Source: Mycobacterium sp. 852014-50255_SCH5639931 (GTDB lineage Bacteria; Actinomycetota; Actinomycetes; Mycobacteriales; Mycobacteriaceae). From it: a DNA stretch of 64,000 nt. How positions within the stretch are numbered: position 1 is the stretch's first letter; every line of letters starts with the position of its first letter. A program made the translations under genes and the position numbers. The stretch is taken from NCBI RefSeq assembly GCF_001665605.1, contig NZ_LZSV01000016.1:62001-126000 (forward strand), read 5' to 3'. The notes below the pieces were generated by a model. It worked only from the letters and a program-made list of their open reading frames with translations. It was not told the origin of the DNA and made no database searches. Shown piece after piece: positions 53,096 through 61,149 of this stretch.

Positions 53096-54341
53096 GGTTG
53101 CCTCCCTGTTTGAAAACCTCGCCGCCCTTCATGACAAACGGCACGTCGAGTGTGGCGTCGATGTCCTGCGCGGGATCGCCGGGTACGGCGATGATGTCGG
53201 CGAGGTAGCCGGGCGCCAGTCGGCCCAGTTCTTCGTCGGCATCGATGAGCTCCGCGGCCACGACCGTGGCCGCCCGGATCGCCTGCATCGGCGTCATGCC
53301 GCGCTTCACCAGCGCGCCCAGCTCCTTGGCGTTGTGGCCGTGCGGAATCGCCGGCGCGTCGGTGCCGCACGCGATCCGCACTCCGGCGGCAATCGCCCTC
53401 GGCAGCATGGCTTTCGCCCGCGGGAACACCTCTTCGGCTTTCTTGCGCAGCTCCGGTGCGATCCGGTCGACCGCCATCGCCTCGGTCAGATACGTGGTGG
53501 AGACCAGGAAGGTGCCGTGGTCGACCATCATCTGGATGGTCTCGTCGCTGGCCAGGAATCCGTGTTCGATGCAATCGATGCCGGCCCGGATGCACGCCTG
53601 GATCGCGCTGTCGCCGACGGCGTGCGCCGCCACCCGCACGCCGGCCCGGTGGGCTTCGTCGGCGATCGCGGCGAACTCGGCGTCGGAGTACTGCTGGGCT
53701 CCCGGGGCCGTGCTGTGGGACATGACCCCGCCGGAGGCCGACACCTTGATCAGCTTCGCCCCGTGGCGAATCTGGTAACGGACACAAGCGATCACGTCCG
53801 GGACACCGTTGGCGATGCCCTCGGCCACCGACAGCGGCATGATGCCGGGCGCGAGCCGCTGGAAAACCGTCGGATCCAGGTGTCCGCCGTAAGGGGTGAC
53901 GGCGTGGCCGGCGGGATAGATGCGGGGGCCGGCGTGCCAGCCCTGGTCGATGGCGCGCTGCAGCGCAACGTCGAGCAGGTAGCCGCCGGTCTTCACCATC
54001 AGCCCCAGGTTGCGCACGGTGGTGAAACCCGCCTCCAGGGTGGTGCGCGCATTGACCGCACCACGCAAAGTGCGATAGGCCGGATCGTCCTGGACACCGT
54101 GCATCGGCGACGGCAAGCCCTCCGGCCCACCGGGGCCGCCGATCAGCAGGTTGAGTTCCATATCCATCAGGCCCGGCAGCAGCGTCACGTCGCCCAGGTC
54201 GATGACCGTCGCCCAATCCGGCACGCCGCCTTCGGGATTGATGGCGGCGATGCGCTCACCCTCTACCACCACGACGGCGGGTGAGCGAACCTGGCCGTCG
54301 ATCACGTCACCCCACCGCGCCGCCCGCAGGACGGTGGTCAT
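53079..54341 (-). CDS. Amidohydrolase-superfamily protein lacking the HxH metal motif
   Basis: A 420-aa TIM-barrel protein whose ATG at 54341 overlaps the upstream stop as ATGA. The fold and most ligands are present: KVSASGGVM (carboxylated Lys), VAAHAVGD, IEHGFL and GTDAPAIPHG. However the first beta-strand reads LPGLMDMELNLLIGG, with E62 and N64 where the family has the zinc-binding His-x-His. The protein may therefore bind one metal or use a different chemistry. Relatives act on cyclic amides, imides or peptides; substrate here is unknown. Confidence 0.85.
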   Translation of the reverse strand: MTTVLRAARWGDVIDGQVRSPAVVVVEGERIAAINPEGGVPDWATVIDLGDVTLLPGLMDMELNLLIGGPGGPEGLPSPMHGVQDDPAYRTLRGAVNARTTLEAGFTTVRNLGLMVKTGGYLLDVALQRAIDQGWHAGPRIYPAGHAVTPYGGHLDPTVFQRLAPGIMPLSVAEGIANGVPDVIACVRYQIRHGAKLIKVSASGGVMSHSTAPGAQQYSDAEFAAIADEAHRAGVRVAAHAVGDSAIQACIRAGIDCIEHGFLASDETIQMMVDHGTFLVSTTYLTEAMAVDRIAPELRKKAEEVFPRAKAMLPRAIAAGVRIACGTDAPAIPHGHNAKELGALVKRGMTPMQAIRAATVVAAELIDADEELGRLAPGYLADIIAVPGDPAQDIDATLDVPFVMKGGEVFKQGGNHGTHR

Positions 54342-54676
54342 GGTACGGGCTCGGACACGCAATCCAGGGTGGACGCACCGGAGTCGGGCACCCGCGGTTG
54401 CTTCCAGCACTCCACCGGAAACGACACCATGATCATCGAATACAGCAGATGCATGAGATTCAGCACATCATCGGGCAAGTCGTCGAGGGAGAACTTGTCG
54501 CAGTACGCGAGGGCCTCTTCCGCGCGGGGCGTGATCGCGTCGTAAAAGGCCTTCATCTCCGTCATCGTGCTCGCCAGCCTCTTGGCGTAGCGCTCCGGTT
54601 CGGAAGGCAGACACCAGTCCGTGAATTGCTCCAGGTCGGCGAATTCGGTTGGCAGCATGGGAGACATCGCGGTCAC
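54338..54676 (-). CDS. Small Rieske-associated protein, copy A
   Basis: A 112-aa paralog of the protein at 49856. Its GTG overlaps the Rieske A stop as GTGA, and its own stop overlaps the amidohydrolase start as ATGA, so translation of all three is coupled. Shared stretches include LASTMTEMKAFYDA, EEALAYCDKFSLDDLPDDVLNLMHLLYSMIMV. No known family is recognised; an accessory or small subunit for the Rieske enzyme is the simplest reading. Confidence 0.75.
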   Translation of the reverse strand: MTAMSPMLPTEFADLEQFTDWCLPSEPERYAKRLASTMTEMKAFYDAITPRAEEALAYCDKFSLDDLPDDVLNLMHLLYSMIMVSFPVECWKQPRVPDSGASTLDCVSEPVP

Positions 54677-55941
54677 ACCCCCGCCGTAGCGGTGCGGCGA
54701 TACCGATCGATCCACGCCGCGGTTTCCTTGTGCAAGTGCCGGAGCAGGATCTCCTGGTCGTTGAGCAGGAACCGATCGATGACCCGCGACTCGATCATGC
54801 TCTGAGTCGCCTCGAGCGTGTTCGCGTCCTGCAGGCCGTATTCCTTGAACGAAACGGCCGCGAGTTCCTGGGCGACGCGTTCGCGCGGAGTGCGCGGCTG
54901 CGCGAAATACAACGTCCCCTCGAAGAGGTGGGAGTTGTAGGAGGTTGGCCAGTAGTGGTACGTCAGATACCAACCCTGTCCCCAGAACAGGATCACGAAG
55001 TTGGGGAAGAGCTGGAAGGAGTCCAGCCCCCACGGATCGCATTTCGCCGGGTTGAGCCCGGCGGGCATCTTCCCGAGATCCGGCTTGTCCCATGGACCGA
55101 ACAGGCCGCTCTGGCAGATGTCCTCGATCGGCTTGCGCATCTCCGCCGCCATCTCCCACGCCCGCACTCCCGACGTGCTGACCAGCCGATGCGGGCCTTC
55201 CAATCGGTAATGCGGGGCCTCAAAACCGGCCTCGGCGGCCGCTTTTGAGTAGGCGGTTGGCGACTGGTTCGCGTGTAGCACGGGGGCGTGATAGAACTCC
55301 TGGAACGCGTCCATGTAGAGCTTCCAGTTCGCCTTGACCTCCGAGCGGTAGTGCCAGCGCGAGGTCATCCGGTCGAACGGATACCCCTCCAGCGCGGTGA
55401 CCATCGGCCCGAGGAACTCCCGCAGCGACTGTTCGGGATGCTTGGCGAAGTTGACGAAGATGAAGCCTTCCCAGACCTCGCAATGCACCGGCACCAACCC
55501 GTAGCGGCTCTTGTCGAGGTCGAAGAACTCCTCCTCCTGCTGCACGAACGTCAGGTTGCCGTCCAGGTCGTACCGCCAGGCGTGGTATTTGCAGGTGAAT
55601 TGGCGGCACACACCGCTGGTCTCCTCGAGCGGCATGTCATTCCACACCAACTTGTTCCCGCGGTGCCGACACACGTTGTGATACGCCTTGATCTCCCCGG
55701 ATCTGGTGCGCACCAGGATGATCGAGGTGTTGACGGCCTTGAGCTCCTTGGTAAAGTAGCTGCCAGTACGCGAAAGACGTTCAACGCGACCAACATTGAG
55801 CCAGGCGCGCTTGAAGATGGCCTCTCGTTCCAACTCGTGGATTTCCGGGCTGATGGAATCCTCATACGAGACCGGTCCGGTTCCCAGCTCGGGATAATGC
55901 TGCGTCCAGCTGCCCTCCGGCGGCTTGGGGAATCGAGCCAT
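54673..55941 (-). CDS. Rieske oxygenase alpha subunit, copy A
   Basis: A 422-aa oxygenase. The ATG at 55941 has AGGAG 5 bases upstream; the frame extends to 55968 without a better start. Ligands are C91-R-H93 and C117-K-Y-H120 with the same long 23-residue inter-pair loop as copy B. The iron site is MDAFQEFYHAPVLH. It is the first gene of the minus-strand run Rieske A, small protein, amidohydrolase, MarR. It is divergent from the ALDH at 56110 across a promoter carrying the 19-bp motif. Confidence 0.9.
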   Translation of the reverse strand: MARFPKPPEGSWTQHYPELGTGPVSYEDSISPEIHELEREAIFKRAWLNVGRVERLSRTGSYFTKELKAVNTSIILVRTRSGEIKAYHNVCRHRGNKLVWNDMPLEETSGVCRQFTCKYHAWRYDLDGNLTFVQQEEEFFDLDKSRYGLVPVHCEVWEGFIFVNFAKHPEQSLREFLGPMVTALEGYPFDRMTSRWHYRSEVKANWKLYMDAFQEFYHAPVLHANQSPTAYSKAAAEAGFEAPHYRLEGPHRLVSTSGVRAWEMAAEMRKPIEDICQSGLFGPWDKPDLGKMPAGLNPAKCDPWGLDSFQLFPNFVILFWGQGWYLTYHYWPTSYNSHLFEGTLYFAQPRTPRERVAQELAAVSFKEYGLQDANTLEATQSMIESRVIDRFLLNDQEILLRHLHKETAAWIDRYRRTATAGV

Positions 55942-56070
55942 GAACGCTCCTATCCGATCCGATGTCACACGGGCCGCCCGACGGCCGGTTCACTCCGAAT
56001 GGCCGCGCGGCCACCGGTTTCAGTGATTCCGCAGGACCCCGTCGGGGCCGACGGTATATGCTCCACGACA

Positions 56071-56089
56071 TAATCGCAAGTAGTTGATA
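56071..56089. promoter_or_regulatory. 19-bp shared operator motif, site 2
   Basis: TAATCGCAAGTAGTTGATA, identical on the opposite strand to 52600-52618. It lies 20 bases before the ALDH ATG and 130 bases before the Rieske A start. Its orientation relative to the ALDH is the same as site 1 relative to the ferredoxin. GATATT at its end could be a -10 element, so it may overlap the core promoter. Confidence 0.6.
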
Positions 56090-56109
56090 TTGCCGATGGG
56101 AGTCTTTCG

Positions 56110-57555
56110 ATGGAGCAAGACCATGGGTTGCGGATCGCTCCGGGCCGCTCGGTGCTGTCGCACGGTGGGGTATTCGAGGTCATATCCCCACACACCGAGG
56201 AATCCATCGCCGAGGTGGCCGCTGCCGAACCCGCGGACGTCGAGGCGGCGGTCAAGGCCGCACGCGCGGCGATCGACTCGGGAGCCTGGAGCCGCACCAC
56301 CCCCGCCGAGCGGATCGCCGCGATCCGGGGACTCGCCGACGCCTACGACCAGCGGCGCGCGGAGATGGCCGGCATCATCACGGCCGAGATCGGCGCTCCC
56401 ATCACCTTCGCCCAGCGCGCCCAAGTCGGCCTGCCCGCGATGATGATGCGCGCATTCTGCGACCTGGCCGAGCGCCACACCTGGAAGGAGTCGCGCCGCG
56501 GCTTCTTCGGTGCCGACGTGCAGGTGCACAAGGAACCCGTTGGCGTCGTCGCCGCGATCGTGCCGTGGAACATGCCCCAATTCCTCATCACCACCAAACT
56601 GGTGCCCGCGCTGCTCGCCGGGTGCGCGGTCCTGCTGAAGCCCGCGCCCGAATCACCCTTGGACGCATTGCTTTTGGCGCAGATTCTCGATGAAATCGAC
56701 CTGCCGCCCGGCGTGGTCAGTTTCCTGCCCGGCGACAGCGCCGTCGGCGAACTCCTGGTGTCGCACCCCGGGGTGGACAAAGTGTCGTTCACCGGATCGA
56801 CGGCCGCGGGGCGGGCCGTGGCGGCCGCGTGCGCGGCGAACCTCACGAAGGTCAGTCTGGAACTCGGCGGCAAATCGGCCGCCATCGTCCTCGATGACGC
56901 CGCACCCGAGACGGTCGCCACCGGAGTGCGGTCGGCCAGCCTGTCGAACAGCGGGCAAATCTGCAACGCCTTGACCCGCCTGCTGGTCCCCCAGCACCGA
57001 CACGACGAGTATGTCGACGCACTCGCAGCGGAGATGACCAGTCTGCGGGTGGGTGATCCCAGCGACCCGGGCACCCAGCTGGGCCCGCTGGTGTCCCGCC
57101 GCCAACAGAATCGCGTCCGCAATTACATCCAGATCGGCCAGGACGAAGGCGCGCAGCTCGTCACCGGCGGGGCTCACATGCCAGACGGCCTCGACCGCGG
57201 CTGGTACGTCGCGCCGACCCTCTTCGCTTCCGCCGATAACGGCATGCGCATCGCCCGCGAAGAGATCTTCGGCCCCGTGCTCACCGTCATCCCCTATCGC
57301 GACGAGGACGACGCGGTCGCAATCGCCAACGACTCCGACTACGGCCTGGCCGGATCGGTATGGAGCGCTGACACCGAGCGGGCTCTGTCGATCGCCGCCC
57401 GGGTGCGCAGCGGCACCCTCGGGATCAACCAGGGCTACACCATGGACCCGTTCGCTCCGTTCGGCGGTGTCAAGGGCAGCGGCTACGGTCGGGAACTGGG
57501 ACCCGAGGGAATCGAAAGCTACCTGGAACCCAAGTCCATCGCGATTTCGACGTAA
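56110..57555 (+). CDS. NAD(P)-dependent aldehyde dehydrogenase, second copy
   Basis: A 481-aa ALDH with the motifs VVAAIVPWNMPQFL, FTGSTAAGRAVA, LELGGKSAAIVL (Glu base) and NSGQICNALTRLL (catalytic Cys). It is paralogous to the enzyme at 30327. It is divergent from the Rieske A operon, and the shared operator suggests joint induction. It would oxidise an aldehyde made by Rieske- or SDR-dependent steps to the acid. Confidence 0.92.
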   Translation: MEQDHGLRIAPGRSVLSHGGVFEVISPHTEESIAEVAAAEPADVEAAVKAARAAIDSGAWSRTTPAERIAAIRGLADAYDQRRAEMAGIITAEIGAPITFAQRAQVGLPAMMMRAFCDLAERHTWKESRRGFFGADVQVHKEPVGVVAAIVPWNMPQFLITTKLVPALLAGCAVLLKPAPESPLDALLLAQILDEIDLPPGVVSFLPGDSAVGELLVSHPGVDKVSFTGSTAAGRAVAAACAANLTKVSLELGGKSAAIVLDDAAPETVATGVRSASLSNSGQICNALTRLLVPQHRHDEYVDALAAEMTSLRVGDPSDPGTQLGPLVSRRQQNRVRNYIQIGQDEGAQLVTGGAHMPDGLDRGWYVAPTLFASADNGMRIAREEIFGPVLTVIPYRDEDDAVAIANDSDYGLAGSVWSADTERALSIAARVRSGTLGINQGYTMDPFAPFGGVKGSGYGRELGPEGIESYLEPKSIAIST

Positions 57556-57629
57556 TCCTCAGTCACACGCCGGGTTTCGGATCGCCCATCGGCACGGCGC
57601 AAAGGTCATTGCGGCGCCCGGGCCGATCG

Positions 57630-58487
57630 TCAACCCGCCGACGGCGCCGAGGCCTGCTCCATTGCACGAACGCGCTTGAGCATTCCTTTTGCGGCTCGCA
57701 TCGACAACGCGGGCGAGAGCCGCTCGAGGTACCAAAACGCCTTCCACCACGCGGGCACCACGATGATCGCGTCTCCACGCAACACGGCGCGAAGCGCTCG
57801 CTCGGCAAACTTTTCAGGCGCCAGCGGGTGCAGCCGCTCCCACATATCGAGGATTTCCTCGTTGCTGATGCCCGCCATATCAGTCCGTCCGTACTTGCCG
57901 CCGGTAAGTATCGGGGTCCGGATCACGCCGGGGCAGAGCACCGAGACCTGCACCCCGTGGCGCTCGGCCTCTAGCCGCAACGATTTCGACAACGCGACGA
58001 CGGCGTGTTTGGTGGCGGTGTAGCTTGCCTGGCCCGCGGTCGTCATGAGACCGGCCATGGAGGCCGTGTTCACGATATGACCGGAGTGCTGCCGGATCAT
58101 GATCGGATACACCGCTTGGATACCGTGCACGACACCGCGCAGGTTCACGTCGAAGACGTCGTTCCAGTCGTCGAGCGTGTACTTGTCGACCTCACCGGCG
58201 ACTCCGATGCCGGCATTGTTGAACAAGTAGTCGATCCGCCCGGATTGCTGCAGCGCCTCGGCCGCGGCGCGCTCAAACGATGGGTAGTCGCGCACATCGA
58301 GCTCGATCGCGTGCGCTTTACCACCGCCGCTGTTGAGGCGTTGTGCGAACTCCCGCGCAGGGCCGATCTGCCGATCGGCGATCCAGACCTCGGCGCCCCC
58401 GTCGACCAGCGCGGTGGTCAACGCCGCGCCGATGCCGGACGCGCCGCCGGTGACGAATGCAACCTTCCCGGACACGCTCGCTGTCAT
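57630..58487 (-). CDS. SDR-family oxidoreductase (classical, extended C-terminus)
   Basis: A 285-aa SDR. VAFVTGGASGIGAAL binds the cofactor, with WIADRQ at the end of beta-2. NNAGIG, NTASMAGL and SYTATKHAV are the structural and catalytic elements. The C-terminal ~40 residues (AWWKAFWYLERLSPALSMRAAKGMLKRVRAME) are hydrophobic then basic, typical of SDRs acting on lipid substrates at the membrane. It converges on the ALDH and is divergent from the TetR-hotdog gene. Confidence 0.9.
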   Translation of the reverse strand: MTASVSGKVAFVTGGASGIGAALTTALVDGGAEVWIADRQIGPAREFAQRLNSGGGKAHAIELDVRDYPSFERAAAEALQQSGRIDYLFNNAGIGVAGEVDKYTLDDWNDVFDVNLRGVVHGIQAVYPIMIRQHSGHIVNTASMAGLMTTAGQASYTATKHAVVALSKSLRLEAERHGVQVSVLCPGVIRTPILTGGKYGRTDMAGISNEEILDMWERLHPLAPEKFAERALRAVLRGDAIIVVPAWWKAFWYLERLSPALSMRAAKGMLKRVRAMEQASAPSAG

Positions 58488-58618
58488 TCCAGCAGCCTAA
58501 TCCCTGAATCGCGGCTGGTAGAGCGGATCGTGACAGCAGGCCGCCGATACGACGCGCGCCTGCCCGGAACCACGAACGGGACGGAAACCACGGTTTCTCG
58601 GATACACCGGGTGCCCAC

Positions 58619-58630
58619 GGTAACCTCATT
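58619..58630. promoter_or_regulatory. Candidate operator half upstream of the TetR-hotdog gene
   Basis: GGTAACCTCATT differs in one base from the left half and spacer of the palindrome at 59775-59793 (GGTAACGTCATT). It lies 41 bases before the ATG, consistent with autoregulation by a weaker site. Confidence 0.45.
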
Positions 58631-58671
58631 CTCATGGCGCGCACCGCGCCAAGGAAGGGGACGAATCGCTC

Positions 58672-59703
58672 ATGACCGACCTTGGCGACGACGTCGAAGT
58701 GACCCGCGGCGACCGCTTCATCAAGACGGCCGTCGAGATATTGGGCGAGACGGGACGCACCGACTTCACCGTGCAGGAGGTCGTCGCCCGCTCCAAAACG
58801 TCGCTGCGCGCCTTTTACCAGCATTTCAGCAGCAAAGACGAGCTGTTGCTCGCGCTGTTCGACCGGACCATCGCCCAGTCGGTTCAGACGTGGCGCGCCG
58901 AGACCGACGGGCTGGACAGCACCGCGGCGCTGAAGCTGGTGATCGATCGCATCAGCCAGCAACCGGAATCGACCACCCAAGACAGCCTCAATCGCGCGTT
59001 GACCCTCTATAACCAACATCTGGCCGAGACCCGTCCACGCGACTACGCCCGAGTGCTCTCACCCATGCATCGACTCATTCGCGACATCGTGGGCCAGGGC
59101 ATCACCGAGGGCGTCTTCAACCCGGGAGTGGACGTCGGGGCGGCGGCCGCCATCGTCATGCAGACGGTGATGGGGGCACAGCGATTGCATTGGCTGGGAA
59201 CGGAATTGAACGGAGCTCCGGTCGACGTCGGTCAACTGTATGACTTCTGCAGTCGCGCTCTGGGTATCCGGGACGGCGACGAAGATTCGAGCACGCCGTC
59301 GCTGAGCGAACTGTTCGCGCAGATCGGCATGCGTCCGGGAACCCGCGATGGCGAATTCGCGATGACGATGCCGGTCAGCCCGGCCGTGGTCAACACTTCC
59401 GGCGCACTGCAGGGCGGCCTGGTCGCGACACTCGTCGACGTGGCGGGCGGACAATTCGGGCTGGACTACCTGCAGCCGGACACCACGATGACGACGGCGG
59501 ACCTCTTCATTCGTTACCTGCGCCCGATCCGGCAGGGCTCCGCCTTCGCCGTGCCCCGGATGCTGCGGTCCGGGCGACGGGCGATGGTGATGCAGGTGGA
59601 CATCTACGGCGAGGCCGACGATGAGCTCGCCGCGACCGCGACGGTGAATTTCGCCATCATTAACGGGGCGACGCCGAAGCTTCCCAACTGGCCGGACGCT
59701 TAG
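58672..59703 (+). CDS. TetR regulator fused to a hotdog (PaaI/4HBT-like) domain
   Basis: A 343-aa protein with AAGGAAGGGG upstream of the ATG. Residues ~10-205 are a full TetR protein; the HTH is FTVQEVVARSKTSLRAFYQHFSSKDELLLALFD. Residues ~215-343 form a PaaI-like thioesterase domain: PAVVNTSGALQGGLVATLVDVAGG, then TTADLFIRYLRPIRQG and ATVNFAIING. The usual HGG is QGG, while the Asn and Asp that serve in hTHEM2-type catalysis are kept. This resembles the logic of FapR (HTH plus hotdog acyl-CoA sensor) built on a different DNA-binding fold. The hotdog part may sense or hydrolyse an acyl-CoA. Confidence 0.88.
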   Translation: MTDLGDDVEVTRGDRFIKTAVEILGETGRTDFTVQEVVARSKTSLRAFYQHFSSKDELLLALFDRTIAQSVQTWRAETDGLDSTAALKLVIDRISQQPESTTQDSLNRALTLYNQHLAETRPRDYARVLSPMHRLIRDIVGQGITEGVFNPGVDVGAAAAIVMQTVMGAQRLHWLGTELNGAPVDVGQLYDFCSRALGIRDGDEDSSTPSLSELFAQIGMRPGTRDGEFAMTMPVSPAVVNTSGALQGGLVATLVDVAGGQFGLDYLQPDTTMTTADLFIRYLRPIRQGSAFAVPRMLRSGRRAMVMQVDIYGEADDELAATATVNFAIINGATPKLPNWPDA

Positions 59704-59774
59704 CCGCCGACGACGAACGTCACGCCAGCGCGGCGACCGAGCCGACTGGTGGCGCTACACGCGACGGGGCCAAA

Positions 59775-59793
59775 GTGGTAACGTCATTACCAC
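59775..59793. promoter_or_regulatory. Perfect palindrome GTGGTAA-CGTCA-TTACCAC
   Basis: A 7-5-7 perfect inverted repeat 37 bases before the amidohydrolase start and just downstream of the TetR-hotdog gene. Size and symmetry are typical for a TetR dimer. A close partial copy is at 58619-58630. Confidence 0.68.
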
Positions 59794-59830
59794 CTACAGA
59801 GAACCCGAGTACTTCCGCAAGGAGATCGCC

Positions 59831-61036
59831 ATGCCGTCTCGCGAACTTTCCTTCCCCGTGTTCGACGCGGACAACCACATGTACGAGCCGCAAGAGGCGC
59901 TGACCAAGTACCTCCCCGAGAAGCGCAAGAACGTCATCGACTACGTGCAGGTGCGCGGTCGCACCAAGATCGTGGTGCGCGGCCACATCAGCGAGTACAT
60001 CCCGAACCCGACCTTCGAGAAGGTCGCCAAGCCGGGCGCCCAGGAGGACTACTTCCGCAACGGCGCGCAGGGCAAGAGCTACCGGGAGATCCTGGGCGAA
60101 CCGATGAAGGCCATCCCCGCCTTCCGCGAACCGGGCGCGCGGCTGGAGGTCATGGACGAGCTGGGCATCGACTACGCCCTGATGTTCCCGACCCTGGCCA
60201 GCCTGGTCGAGGAGCGCATGAAGGACGACCCGGAGATGACCCACGACGTCATCCACGCGCTCAACGAATGGATGTACGAGCAGTGGTCGTTCAACTACAA
60301 GGACCGCATCTTCGCCACCCCGGTGATCACCCTGCCCATCGTCGAGCGCGCGCTAGAAGAACTCGAATGGGTATTGGAGCGCGGCGCCCGCACCGTGCTG
60401 GTCCGCCCGGCGCCCGTGCCCGGCTACAAGGGCAGCCGGTCGTTCGGGCTCGAGGAGTTCGACCCGTTCTGGCAGGCCTGCATCAAAGCCGAGCTTCCGG
60501 TCTCGATGCACGCTTCCGACAGCGGCTATTCGGAATTCGCGAACGTGTGGGAGCCGGGCGACGAGTTCCTGCCGTTCAAGCCGACCGCGTTCCGGAGCTT
60601 CGCGATGGGCCACCGGCCGATCCTGGACGCGATGGGTGCGCTGGTCTGCCACGGCGCGCTGTCTCGCAACCCCGAGCTGCGGATCTTGTCGATCGAAAAC
60701 GGCGCCGACTGGGTGCCGGACCTGTTCAAGGGCCTCAAGGGCGTCTACAAGAAGATGCCGCAGTCCTTCAGCGAGGATCCCATCGAGGCGTTCAAGCGCT
60801 GCGTCTACATCACCCCGTTCTGGGAGGACCGGTTCACCGAGATCGTCAAGATGGTGGGTACCGACCGAGTGCTGTTCGGCTCGGACTGGCCGCATCCCGA
60901 AGGCCTGAAGGACCCCATCTCCTTCGTCGACGAGCTCACCGACTTCGACGAGGCGGACATCGCAAAGATCATGGGCGGCAACCTGATGAAGCTGATGAAG
61001 GTGTCGGCGCCGGCGAAGAAACCCGTCTCGGCCTGA
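59831..61036 (+). CDS. Amidohydrolase_2 family metal-dependent hydrolase
   Basis: A 401-aa TIM-barrel protein with AAGGAG 6 bases before the ATG. FPVFDADNHMYEP replaces the common DxHxH; only the second His is present. Further ligands are in VSMHASDSGY, the GRHP-like FAMGHRPILDAMGALVCHGAL and FGSDWPHPEG. PF04909 members include decarboxylases and hydrolases of cyclic beta-diketone or aromatic acids, often next to actinobacterial lipid-degradation genes. Probable control by the TetR-hotdog protein ties it to acyl-CoA metabolism. Confidence 0.9.
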   Translation: MPSRELSFPVFDADNHMYEPQEALTKYLPEKRKNVIDYVQVRGRTKIVVRGHISEYIPNPTFEKVAKPGAQEDYFRNGAQGKSYREILGEPMKAIPAFREPGARLEVMDELGIDYALMFPTLASLVEERMKDDPEMTHDVIHALNEWMYEQWSFNYKDRIFATPVITLPIVERALEELEWVLERGARTVLVRPAPVPGYKGSRSFGLEEFDPFWQACIKAELPVSMHASDSGYSEFANVWEPGDEFLPFKPTAFRSFAMGHRPILDAMGALVCHGALSRNPELRILSIENGADWVPDLFKGLKGVYKKMPQSFSEDPIEAFKRCVYITPFWEDRFTEIVKMVGTDRVLFGSDWPHPEGLKDPISFVDELTDFDEADIAKIMGGNLMKLMKVSAPAKKPVSA

Positions 61037-61107
61037 GGTGTTCGGCGCACACCCTGCAGCGCCAAATTCTTCCTCCCAGCGGGCCGAGCGCGATGGCGCC
61101 GATGAAA

Positions 61108-61149
61108 CTGGGTACCCGCCCTTGCGGGATCAGAGGGACGGGAGGACAG
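61108..61149 (+). repeat. Hairpin-RBS intergenic element
   Basis: CCCGC-CCTT-GCGGG (61115-61128) is a short hairpin followed by GGGACGGGAGGAC before the ATG at 61150. It recalls the internal hairpin part of the MIRU-like element at 46928 but lacks the outer MIRU sequences, so kinship is uncertain. Confidence 0.35.
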
